This document shows, piece by piece, positions 25,111-32,288 of a stretch of 48,417 nucleotides of DNA. The DNA lies in IMG/VR virus record IMGVR_UViG_3300048835_000023, positions 1-48,417 of that record, one strand, 5' to 3'. The notes beneath the pieces are model-generated. The model searched no databases and had not been told where the DNA came from. It saw only the letters and a list, made by a program, of their open reading frames with translations. Source of the stretch: a virus. How positions within the stretch are numbered: position 1 is the stretch's first letter; each line of letters opens with the position of its first letter. Both the position numbers and the translations under genes were made by a program.

Positions 25111-25563
25111 ATGGGCCTTGACATTGAGATGTTCAGGATGCGGGAGATTCTTCCGTTCAGTGAGGACACGGACTTCCCGTCGTCCCACAAGAAGGAGAGT
25201 CAGCTTTTCTACTGGCGAAGCGAAAGTGGTATCTTCTACTACTTCCGTAAGCTGTATATCTACAAGGGAGGAAAAGACTGGTCCTTTAACGGAAGGAATC
25301 TCAGGATTTACGATCACGATTTGATCGTGCTTGACTCCATAGCCTCTGAGCATCCTGATTACCTCTTTGGACCGATCTCGCCTGATGATGGTTTTCCGAT
25401 CATCCACTCTCACTCCCCTCAGTTCGGCCTGATTACCGAACATCAACGCCAATGTTTCTCAGAGTATGACGTTGGGGTGGAGCGTCTGAAGGAGGACATC
25501 ATCTACCTCAAGCGGACCATGATGGAGCTTGGTGGAACCTTCTACGTGAGGGCTTCTTACTAA
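25111..25563 (+). CDS. MGLD-family phage hypothetical protein, 150 aa
   Basis: ATG at 25111, with GGAG nine bases upstream. The N terminus MGLDIEMF resembles the MGLDMYL opening of a widespread phage protein family of unknown function. YWRSESGIFYYF further on resembles the YWRKANAIHNWF-like segment of that family. The rest is rich in aromatic and acidic residues. The longer open frame from 24916 overlaps the terminator and is rejected. Function unknown. Confidence 0.65.
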   Translation: MGLDIEMFRMREILPFSEDTDFPSSHKKESQLFYWRSESGIFYYFRKLYIYKGGKDWSFNGRNLRIYDHDLIVLDSIASEHPDYLFGPISPDDGFPIIHSHSPQFGLITEHQRQCFSEYDVGVERLKEDIIYLKRTMMELGGTFYVRASY

Positions 25564-25599
25564 CCCATTAGGAAGCCCATACACGCCCATTTTCTTTTC

Positions 25600-25645
25600 G
25601 GCTACCCACGTAGCCAAGCCTCAGCGGATGCCCGTCCTGAGGCTT
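25600..25645 (+). terminator. Tandem hairpins, possible terminator
   Basis: GGCTAC/GTAGCC (25600-25615, loop CCAC) is followed directly by AAGCCTCAG (25616-25624) with CTGAGGCTT (25637-25645). The downstream sequence is T/C-rich but lacks a long T run. It may terminate weakly or shape the leader of the modification cassette. Confidence 0.5.
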
Positions 25646-25688
25646 CTCTGGTCTTTCTAGGGCATACTCAATCAAGGAGACTACACAC

Positions 25689-26231
25689 ATGCCTTATACA
25701 GTCGGAGGTATCTACCACTTCAACGCTTCCGCAGAGGGAATTTCCGATAATGGCTACCCACCTTATCCACCCGGAAACGATGAAGATTTCGCTGGAATGG
25801 TAATCTTCAATCGGTCGGAGTTGCAGGGCCACCCGAGCAGTTTGGTCGCAGTGACTCCGGTGGTCATGCGAATTCCTTATGATTCTCAGAATCTTTCCGA
25901 GTTGGTGTTGTGGAGGGACTTTGAGTTTGCCACTGGTTATGTCACCAACACCGAATTGATGGATCGTTATCCTCATGTACAACTTCCAGAGACACTCACG
26001 TCTTTTATCGCTGAAAACGTGTCAGGGGACAATCTGGGTGAAATGAGCTTTGGGGAATTGTTCTCGAGTGTCGGTCTGTCAGCTTGGTGGGTGGATTCAG
26101 AGGTTCAGGCTGATGCGCGCTTTTTTGGAATGGGTGTATCCGCAAGTTCAAAGAACAGACCCAGCCCATTACGGATAAGGCAAATCCCCAAGAGCAAAAG
26201 CATGTTCAAAGTCAACAAGAAAGGGGTGTGA
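25689..26231 (+). CDS. Unknown protein with conserved C-terminal tail (candidate modification substrate 1), 180 aa
   Basis: ATG at 25689, preceded by AAGGAGA. The body is acidic and aromatic, with a Pro-rich patch (NGYPPYPPGNDEDF). The last 15 residues are IPKSKSMFKVNKKGV, which closely match the last 14 of the next protein (IPKSSSSFNVNKNT). The bodies of the two proteins show no obvious similarity. The gene opens the cassette of ligase-type enzymes (26755-31461). A shared tail next to peptide ligases suggests a recognition or attachment site. No known family was recognised. Confidence 0.7.
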   Translation: MPYTVGGIYHFNASAEGISDNGYPPYPPGNDEDFAGMVIFNRSELQGHPSSLVAVTPVVMRIPYDSQNLSELVLWRDFEFATGYVTNTELMDRYPHVQLPETLTSFIAENVSGDNLGEMSFGELFSSVGLSAWWVDSEVQADARFFGMGVSASSKNRPSPLRIRQIPKSKSMFKVNKKGV

Positions 26232-26232
26232 C

Positions 26233-26685
26233 ATGCCAATTTTCTTATGGAACCCCGATACGGACGATTATACGGATGTCGAGACTCAAGACACTCCCTA
26301 TGATGATCCTCCGTATGATGATTTCATGGACGAAGAGTATGAAGAAGATGAGGAAGACTTTGATGAAATGACACAAGATGCCAACTTTGTCAGAGCTTTG
26401 GATCATCTAATCCAGAGGTTGTTGAAGGAGAGTGTAGAGGCAAGGGAACTGGTGAAGAAAAAGATATTGGAAGACCATTCCTACATTACATATGTAAGGG
26501 ATATACGTTTTGGACAGGGCTTTACTCTGGTAGAGGCTGAACATACACGACCTGATGGTACTGTTAGAACAGACCTCTTCCATCTGTTCTCTCTATTTAC
26601 GATTGAAAGTCTTCTCTCTACCTTAGGTAACTACTTAAATATACCTAAGTCTTCTTCTTCTTTTAATGTCAATAAGAACACCTAG
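26233..26685 (+). CDS. Very acidic unknown protein with the same C-terminal tail (candidate substrate 2), 150 aa
   Basis: Starts one base after the previous stop. Residues about 10-55 are extremely acidic (long Asp/Glu runs with Tyr), followed by a helical region and a strand pair (VEAEHTRPDGTV). The end is IPKSSSSFNVNKNT, matching the neighbour's tail at I, P, K, S, S, F, V, N and K. Different codons are used, so selection on the peptide rather than recent DNA copying is likely. A promoter-like palindromic repeat lies between this gene and the ligase. Function unknown. Confidence 0.7.
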   Translation: MPIFLWNPDTDDYTDVETQDTPYDDPPYDDFMDEEYEEDEEDFDEMTQDANFVRALDHLIQRLLKESVEARELVKKKILEDHSYITYVRDIRFGQGFTLVEAEHTRPDGTVRTDLFHLFSLFTIESLLSTLGNYLNIPKSSSSFNVNKNT

Positions 26686-26713
26686 AGATACCTTAGGTAT
26701 ATACCTTAGGTAT
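26619..26713. promoter_or_regulatory. TACCTTAGGTA palindromes before the ligase cassette
   Basis: Copies lie at 26619-26629, 26689-26699 and 26702-26712. The last two form an exact tandem of ATACCTTAGGTAT (26688-26713), directly before an AT-rich TATATTTTATATAGG that could serve as a -10 region. Another copy at 22363-22373 lies upstream of the late promoter. Operator function is an inference. Confidence 0.6.
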
Positions 26714-26754
26714 ATTTTATATAGGTGCTCTTAAGGAAAAAACAAGAGGCAAGC

Positions 26755-27477
26755 ATGAGAATTTTATATAGAAACTTCAGGAAGAGTGCTCGTCTCTTGG
26801 CAAGGGCACTCGGTGTCAACGCCTACCATGTAGACCGTGTTTCCTATCACCGCGCCACCGACTTCAGATATGGCTGCGACAGCGAAGGCTTGAGCAGGAT
26901 AAACAAAGCTGCTCAAAGGAAGTTTATATCCCAGACCCTTAATCTTCCTGTTCCTTATACTGTTTTGAACGGAGGGGAACGAATCGAAGGGGTTCAACAT
27001 CAAACACGGTATGTCAGCAGACCTCTGTCTCATTTCGGAGGTTCTAATTTCGTGTTGAGAGACGGACCTTTACATGAGACGGAAGACATTCCAGACGGAT
27101 GTTATTTCTCCGCCCTGTTCGAGAAGACACGAGAATATCGTATTCTTTTTGTCAAGGGAAAATTCGTTACTCTTTTGACAAAAACACCACGAGAAGGTGT
27201 CAAGGCGAGCCCTGAAATTCCGTGGAACCATGCTACAGGTGATTTTCGTTTCGTTACCACGTCTCGCGATACATATGCGGGACGGAGGTTTGAGATAATT
27301 GAACGGTTGGAAAAGTGTTTCGATAATACTAACTACTCATGGCCTGATATTGTGGGCTTTGATATCGGCTACAATCCTGAAAACTGGGTGGTGTTCGAGA
27401 TGAACTTCGCCCCTGCTTTAACCGAAGTCACCCTTCCGAGGGTTGTCTCATTCCTCACGGAGAATCAAGATGGTTAA
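26755..27477 (+). CDS. RimK-like ATP-grasp ligase, 240 aa
   Basis: ATG at 26755 (AGAGG upstream) is chosen over a GTG at 26725. The middle carries an ATP-grasp pattern KTREYRILFVKGKFV (124-138). The end has GFDIGY...WVVFEMNFAPAL (201-221), which matches the D...E-x-N metal-binding triad (Asp203, Glu215, Asn217) of RimK-type peptide ligases. Such enzymes activate a carboxylate as acyl phosphate and join it to an amine. At 240 aa it is shorter than typical (about 290-320), so part of the N-terminal fold is reduced. It overlaps the amidoligase start by 8 bases. Confidence 0.75.
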   Translation: MRILYRNFRKSARLLARALGVNAYHVDRVSYHRATDFRYGCDSEGLSRINKAAQRKFISQTLNLPVPYTVLNGGERIEGVQHQTRYVSRPLSHFGGSNFVLRDGPLHETEDIPDGCYFSALFEKTREYRILFVKGKFVTLLTKTPREGVKASPEIPWNHATGDFRFVTTSRDTYAGRRFEIIERLEKCFDNTNYSWPDIVGFDIGYNPENWVVFEMNFAPALTEVTLPRVVSFLTENQDG

Positions 27478-29671
27478 TCGGGCAACTGCACACAATGAAG
27501 TGCTGCGCGAATGGTTCAGCGATGCATATACGATGCTTATGTACAGGGTTACGACCCATCTGTTCGAGTTTCATCCGAAGACGGGTGTTGACTCCAGTAT
27601 GTGGACCGAATACGCAAGGAAGCGTCTTCGCGAAGCAGTTGTCAATCCTTTCGGATTGTTTCTGTCCAATCAATCGGACATCCTCAATCTGCACAACCCG
27701 TCTGTGCTTCGGTCTCTGACCGAAAGAATGAGTCTGGAAGATGTGGTGTGGGCCTATTTTGCCAAGTGTGTCCAAACTTACTCCACAAATGGCCTTTCTC
27801 TTCTATATGCCCGTCTCGTCCTCCTGAAAAGAAGGATCGAGAGTGGGGACACCACACCTCCGGCTCAGCTTTTGGAAAATCTGACCAGAACCACTGACGT
27901 TGCTTCTGAAAACAAGCGTGGTTTCTTCAAACTGATCGTCCACACAGGTAGTTTTCTGCTTCAATTCTCTACGAAAACCTTCTCCACCAAGTATAAGTGG
28001 ACGGTGGATGAGTCTGGTTTCGAGACCAGCTTCAACTTCTGGTTCGATTATGTGGAGACTGTGGCTCGTCTTGTGGATTTCAGCGCATTCCGCGAGACTC
28101 TGGCGACAACAACGACTATTCCGAGGTCGATCCTTTCTGATCAACTTGTTTACTCAGCAGAAAGAGGTCGTCGTCCTGCTCAGATTCACTATGTGTTTTT
28201 TCAGAGTGGATCGAATGTTTCCTCCGAGTACGTTGATGCCGAGAGGTATGGGTATCATCATCTGAACATTCAACTCAATGGTGTAAACCAAGAGGTTTTT
28301 ACGACCTACAACGTGTTGACTCTGTTTGATCGACAGGCGTCAATATCTCCTTTGGTATCTGAACTCAGGTCTCGTCCTCAGCCCCTTTGCCTGTCCGTTT
28401 CTATGCTGTCAGGACTGGTACTCCCACTACTCTCGTCATTCTTCATCCCTTTGACGGGAATCAAGTCTGTAGGTGGTACTCTTCTTCTCTTCGAGACCCC
28501 AACCAGTATAGTCTCCCTTAACAGGACTACTGACATCGTCCGTGAATTGGGGAGTCATTCTTTTCAGCTTCGGTATACTCTACCGGGACAGACTTCTGAT
28601 CCCGGTCGCCCTCTGAATTACTCTCACAGGGTGGAACGTTCGCTCAATACGCTGATCACTCCGGTGGCTCTTGATCCATTGCTCGGTGTGGAGCTTGAGG
28701 TCTCGACGGATTACACCTACCGTCAGATGATGAAAGACTGGATCGTACCAAAGAGTGACGGCTCGGTGTCTGGGTCGAAGCGGTATCTGATGGAGTTGGT
28801 TACTGCTCCGATGGCTTACTCTGTGCAACGGAGGAAGTGGCGGGAATTCTTCAAAGAACATCCTTCCAATGGTTTCTGTCTGAACACCAACACAAATGGA
28901 CTTCACATCCATCTGGCTCAGAAGAGTTTCCTGAACAACGAGCATTACTCGAACTTCGTTCGGTTCTTTCTGAATCTGGAAAACTACTCGTTCCTCCAGA
29001 TCATCTCTCACCGCCGTTTCTTCTCTGGTGGTCCGGGTCAGTTCACTGGTGTTCCGGTTTTGTTAACTCAGTTTTGGGAAAGCGAAAAGGCTTTGTTCGA
29101 GTACCTCAACAACAAGTATGTCCCTCTCGGGATCAAGGGTGAAACTGTTGAATGTCGTTTGTTCAACGGTTACCCGACTGTTGGTATGCTCCTTCTGGCT
29201 CTTGACTTTATGGGAGCTTTGTTCGTCTTCTCTTACGAGAGGAAGTTCTCTCCCAAGGCGGTGACCGTAAAGGAGTTTATCGAGTGGCTTGATACGACTC
29301 AGCGTAGCCAGTATCGTGCTCTCAAGGTGTGGTGGCGTGATCTTTCTGAGGGTCTGAAGCCGTTGATTCTGAACGGTCTCATCAGAAACAGTGACTATAC
29401 CGAAATGGACAGGACACAGTGGGTCTTTGCTCCTTCTGGTGTTATGCTTGCCCGTCCTCCGCTAAACCCTCCCGATCTTTCTTTCGAGAAGTTTGAGAAG
29501 ATTCAGCCTCCAAAAGCGGTTGCATCTTGCACTCTTGAGGACGTGCCTGATGGAACCATAGTCAGGCGTAACTACTTCACCCGACCCATTTACTTCTCGA
29601 AGAAGGACAAGTCTATGATTCGTCCTGCTCGGGCTAAGTGGCCTATCTCCAACCAAGAACGATTCGTCTGA
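27470..29671 (+). CDS. Amidoligase (COOH-NH2 ligase of the glutamine-synthetase-like fold), 733 aa
   Basis: ATG at 27470 with GGAG seven bases upstream. The C-terminal part shows the amidoligase signature. LLGVELEVS at about 402-410 carries the metal-binding Glu pair, NTNGLHIHLAQ lies at about 474-484 and GETVECRLF at about 551-559, followed by a helical end. Phage amidoligases of this fold are thought to attach amino groups or amino acids to carboxylates using ATP. About 400 N-terminal residues precede the core and match nothing recognised. It may provide the target-binding part. The usual core is only about 250-300 aa, so this is a large version. Confidence 0.8.
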   Translation: MVNRATAHNEVLREWFSDAYTMLMYRVTTHLFEFHPKTGVDSSMWTEYARKRLREAVVNPFGLFLSNQSDILNLHNPSVLRSLTERMSLEDVVWAYFAKCVQTYSTNGLSLLYARLVLLKRRIESGDTTPPAQLLENLTRTTDVASENKRGFFKLIVHTGSFLLQFSTKTFSTKYKWTVDESGFETSFNFWFDYVETVARLVDFSAFRETLATTTTIPRSILSDQLVYSAERGRRPAQIHYVFFQSGSNVSSEYVDAERYGYHHLNIQLNGVNQEVFTTYNVLTLFDRQASISPLVSELRSRPQPLCLSVSMLSGLVLPLLSSFFIPLTGIKSVGGTLLLFETPTSIVSLNRTTDIVRELGSHSFQLRYTLPGQTSDPGRPLNYSHRVERSLNTLITPVALDPLLGVELEVSTDYTYRQMMKDWIVPKSDGSVSGSKRYLMELVTAPMAYSVQRRKWREFFKEHPSNGFCLNTNTNGLHIHLAQKSFLNNEHYSNFVRFFLNLENYSFLQIISHRRFFSGGPGQFTGVPVLLTQFWESEKALFEYLNNKYVPLGIKGETVECRLFNGYPTVGMLLLALDFMGALFVFSYERKFSPKAVTVKEFIEWLDTTQRSQYRALKVWWRDLSEGLKPLILNGLIRNSDYTEMDRTQWVFAPSGVMLARPPLNPPDLSFEKFEKIQPPKAVASCTLEDVPDGTIVRRNYFTRPIYFSKKDKSMIRPARAKWPISNQERFV

Positions 29672-29699
29672 TCTCTCCTACAAGCAAAGGAAAACTGCA

Positions 29700-30818
29700 A
29701 TGTGTGTTATCATCGCCAAGCCCTCGAACGTGGCGTCCTTCGACAAGGATGACATTGTTTCTGCTTCGAGTGTCAATCCCGATGGATGGGGTGTGTCCTA
29801 CGTCGAGGAGGGTGTTCTGAAAGTGCATCGTTTCTACGACAAGAGTGGGAACAACGCAAATGAGATCAACGAATGGTTTGAGAAGCTCAAGGACAAGGAG
29901 GCTGTTTTCCACCTTCGATTCTCAACAGCGGGTGCCAAGAATGAAGAGAACTGCCACCCTTTTCTGATCCCACTGTCTGACAAGGAACAGATCGCTTTCC
30001 ACCACAACGGGACTATCTCTGAGACTGGTTCTGACTCAGAGCGGTCGGATACCAAGTGGGTCGCTGATGAAATTATGCCAAAACTATTGGCTGATTTCGT
30101 CGATCCTGAAACTGGACTGCTGAATATCAAGGACCCTGCTCTTCACTTTATCCTGACCAAGATCGCTGGTTCTGGTAGCAAGTTCGCCCTGCACTCGAAT
30201 CTTCAGGGTGTCCTACTCATCAACTCCAAAGCTGGTGACACACGTCATGGATGTTGGGTATCCAATACCTACAGCTTCAATGCCTACCACCGAACGAAAT
30301 CGACCTACTCTTCGGCTGTGTATGGTGGCTACGAAAAGGGGGTAAGCAAAGGGGCAACAGCCCCTTTTCACGCAAAGACTTCCACGGCAAAGATATCGGA
30401 AGTCACCACGAAGAAAGTAGCCAGCACCAGTCATACACAGAGTGGTGGCTCGAAAGGTACGGCACTCACGGTTACTGAACCCCTGAAGCCTGACCAGTTC
30501 AACAAGACGATGGAGACGAAGTTGGTCAAAACTATTCCTACTCTCAATCAATACCTACTGAGTCTTTATCCTGCGGTTGACCCGGAAGAGTCTCAGAACT
30601 TCGCGGCCTACACCATCGGAAAGGTTGATCTGGATCAGATGAGCAAGCTCGGTATTGACGATCTTGCAGTTATCGCTGATGATCATCCCGAAATCGTTGG
30701 TGCGCTGCTCTTCTCTCTGCTTCAGATGGCTCAGGATGCTTACTTCGCTGAGTTTATCTATACCGAAGCGGACTACGAAGGTGAAACTTCTCGTGAACTC
30801 GTAAAGAAGGTGGCTTGA
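29700..30818 (+). CDS. Class II glutamine amidotransferase with extra C-terminal domain, 372 aa
   Basis: N-terminal nucleophile Cys2 follows the initiator Met. NPDGWGVSY (26-34), HLRFSTAG (71-78), a Cys-His pair at 85-86 and HNGTIS (102-107) are the class II motifs. They hydrolyse glutamine and channel ammonia. The domain ends near residue 200. A Ser/Thr/Lys/Gly-rich linker (about 200-265) and an acidic helical C-terminal domain (about 270-372) follow and are not recognised. It directly follows the amidoligase. Supplying ammonia or glutamyl groups to that enzyme is the likely role. A terminator-like hairpin lies inside the coding sequence at 30348-30368. Confidence 0.85.
   Translation: MCVIIAKPSNVASFDKDDIVSASSVNPDGWGVSYVEEGVLKVHRFYDKSGNNANEINEWFEKLKDKEAVFHLRFSTAGAKNEENCHPFLIPLSDKEQIAFHHNGTISETGSDSERSDTKWVADEIMPKLLADFVDPETGLLNIKDPALHFILTKIAGSGSKFALHSNLQGVLLINSKAGDTRHGCWVSNTYSFNAYHRTKSTYSSAVYGGYEKGVSKGATAPFHAKTSTAKISEVTTKKVASTSHTQSGGSKGTALTVTEPLKPDQFNKTMETKLVKTIPTLNQYLLSLYPAVDPEESQNFAAYTIGKVDLDQMSKLGIDDLAVIADDHPEIVGALLFSLLQMAQDAYFAEFIYTEADYEGETSRELVKKVA
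30348..30368 (+). other. Terminator-like hairpin inside the amidotransferase gene
   Basis: AAAGGGGC (30348-30355), loop AACA, GCCCCTTTT (30360-30368). The 8-base-pair GC-rich stem plus four Ts is placed at the start of the low-complexity linker. It could attenuate transcription towards the downstream replication genes, or it could be a coincidence of coding. Confidence 0.5.
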
Positions 30819-30819
30819 T

Positions 30820-31461
30820 ATGTACCAAATAGACGCTTGGGAACGTTCGATCCTCATTGACGCTATGGGTATTAAGTTGTTCGGCTGGTCCTCAAGCTGG
30901 TCGGAGAACTTCGAGAGGGAGTTGTCTTCCTTCAACAAGAATGTCGAGGAGATGGCAGAGGATAATTACTACACCCCGGACCTCACTGAACTTTACAGTA
31001 AGGGTGCCCACTTCATCTGGCTCTGGGGGCCTTATGCCAAAGGTCATCGTCGTCAGTTGAACAAGAACTTCGACGACAAGGCTGTGATGGTTGGTCATGC
31101 AGTGCTTCCTATCACCGCGCGCCTCTCCTCCTCGCACATCACTCCCGGAAAATATGCCTTGACAAAGGAGCCCGAATCAAGCAATACTCTTGTATCGGGT
31201 GAAATCTGGATGGTGACGCCTGAGGTTGTGACTCAACTCGACTTCAACGAGAGTAACACTATCGTCAAGGAACGGGAGCTACACAACGTCTGGTTCGCAG
31301 GGAAAGATTATCCCTGTTGGGTTTATTTCGACAAGAAACCCGGCTTCGAGGTCAATATGGCTCTTGACAAGGCTTTCGTAAGTTCGTACGAGATGTCTCT
31401 CAAGAGGGACCCGAAGCGGAAGTTCACTGTGTTTTATACCCGAAAGGAGCTTATTGCGTGA
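30820..31461 (+). CDS. Gamma-glutamylcyclotransferase/AIG2-like protein, 213 aa
   Basis: The region about 64-172 follows the GGCT fold pattern. FIWLWGPYAKGH resembles the YGTLKKG substrate loop, and VSGEIWMVTPEVVTQLDFNES resembles the VEGELYEV...LDALE segment. Glu144 is the likely catalytic acid, and WVYF follows near 167. The N-terminal 60 residues are additional. The enzymes release 5-oxoproline from gamma-glutamyl groups, so this one could trim or reverse what the ligases add. The match is a distant one made by eye. It starts one base after the amidotransferase stop. Confidence 0.6.
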   Translation: MYQIDAWERSILIDAMGIKLFGWSSSWSENFERELSSFNKNVEEMAEDNYYTPDLTELYSKGAHFIWLWGPYAKGHRRQLNKNFDDKAVMVGHAVLPITARLSSSHITPGKYALTKEPESSNTLVSGEIWMVTPEVVTQLDFNESNTIVKERELHNVWFAGKDYPCWVYFDKKPGFEVNMALDKAFVSSYEMSLKRDPKRKFTVFYTRKELIA

Positions 31462-31697
31462 GTGATCGTTTCAAACGTTGCAGTTGTTGCAACTCTACGA
31501 ATATTCCGGGAGACGAGGGTTATTCCTCGTCTCTCTCTTTTCATGTTGACAAAAAGACGGGAGATACTCTATGTTCTGATTGTGTTGTAGAAATCAACTA
31601 TGCGATTGCCGACTACGTAGTTGACTACGAGTTCGGTGAAAGTGTTCCAAAAGGACAGATTATTACTTTGAGAAAGGAACAGCATGATCAAACGTAA
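31458..31697 (+). CDS. Small zinc-binding-like protein, 79 aa
   Basis: GTG start at 31458, overlapping the previous stop as GTGA, with AAAGGAG eight bases upstream. CSCC at about 8-11 and CSDC near 38-41 form two Cys pairs spaced like a zinc ribbon. The C-terminal half is acidic. It could bind nucleic acid or protein. It is not assigned to a family. Confidence 0.65.
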   Translation: MSDRFKRCSCCNSTNIPGDEGYSSSLSFHVDKKTGDTLCSDCVVEINYAIADYVVDYEFGESVPKGQIITLRKEQHDQT

Positions 31698-31914
31698 TTT
31701 TGAGTTTAAGAACTTGACTATGGAGGGTGCGCAACTCATCAACGATATTGTCGAGATTCTTTCTACCTACGACGGATATCAGGGTGTTCTGCCGATTGAT
31801 CAGAAGACCATGTATGAGAATCGTGCCTATAACCTTGTTTCAAAACTCGTGGACCACGGTTGGACCTTTGACTACAACATGGCTGTGGACACTCGTCTTT
31901 TTACAGGAGTTTGA
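31684..31914 (+). CDS. Small hypothetical protein, 76 aa
   Basis: ATG at 31684, preceded by GAAAGGAAC and overlapping the previous gene by 14 bases. Acidic, mostly helical, no Cys. It lies between the zinc-binding-like gene and a TTG-started gene in the same operon. No recognised domain. Confidence 0.65.
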   Translation: MIKRNFEFKNLTMEGAQLINDIVEILSTYDGYQGVLPIDQKTMYENRAYNLVSKLVDHGWTFDYNMAVDTRLFTGV

Positions 31915-31916
31915 CA

Positions 31917-32084
31917 TTGGACATCATTGAAATCGTGCAGAAGCCCAACGGTAAGTTCACTCTTGTCATCGTAGAAAGTGATGAAGACGGAACGACTCGA
32001 CGTTCACCCGGTGTGAACACGTATGAAACTCGTGAGGAAGCTGAGGAAGCAAAAGGCTACTGGCTTCAGTGGTTCGGAGAATGA
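31917..32084 (+). CDS. Small hypothetical protein with TTG start, 55 aa
   Basis: AGGAG (31905-31909) lies seven bases before TTG at 31917. The reading begins LDIIEIVQKPNGKF and ends at TGA 32082-32084, one base before the next gene. The product reads as strands followed by an acidic helix (TYETREEAEEAKGYW). This looks like a small phage domain that lays the chain out as beta-beta-alpha. It is easily missed because it lacks ATG, but the tight packing between two genes supports it. Confidence 0.65.
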   Translation: MDIIEIVQKPNGKFTLVIVESDEDGTTRRSPGVNTYETREEAEEAKGYWLQWFGE

Positions 32085-32085
32085 G

Positions 32086-32286
32086 ATGATGTATTCTGTC
32101 TATATGTGCGATACCCCTTATCAGGGTACTGTAGGTGAGGGAAGGGCCACCTTCGAGTGGAATCAGCCTGCCGAGTATATGCAGTTTCTTCTCGAATGTA
32201 TTGACGCTGGAAAGGAATACTACGGAACGGCCTCCCCTTCTGAGTCCTACATGCTTGTTGGTCTGACAGCCGAGGACTTTGATTGA
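32086..32286 (+). CDS. Small hypothetical protein, 66 aa
   Basis: ATG at 32086 with GGAG six bases upstream. The longer frame from 32023 overlaps the TTG-started gene and lacks a ribosome site. Acidic, aromatic, with a strand-turn-helix pattern (RATFEWNQPAEYMQFLLECI). Its stop overlaps a TTG that is an alternative start of the helicase. No family recognised. Confidence 0.6.
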   Translation: MMYSVYMCDTPYQGTVGEGRATFEWNQPAEYMQFLLECIDAGKEYYGTASPSESYMLVGLTAEDFD

Positions 32287-32288
32287 AC

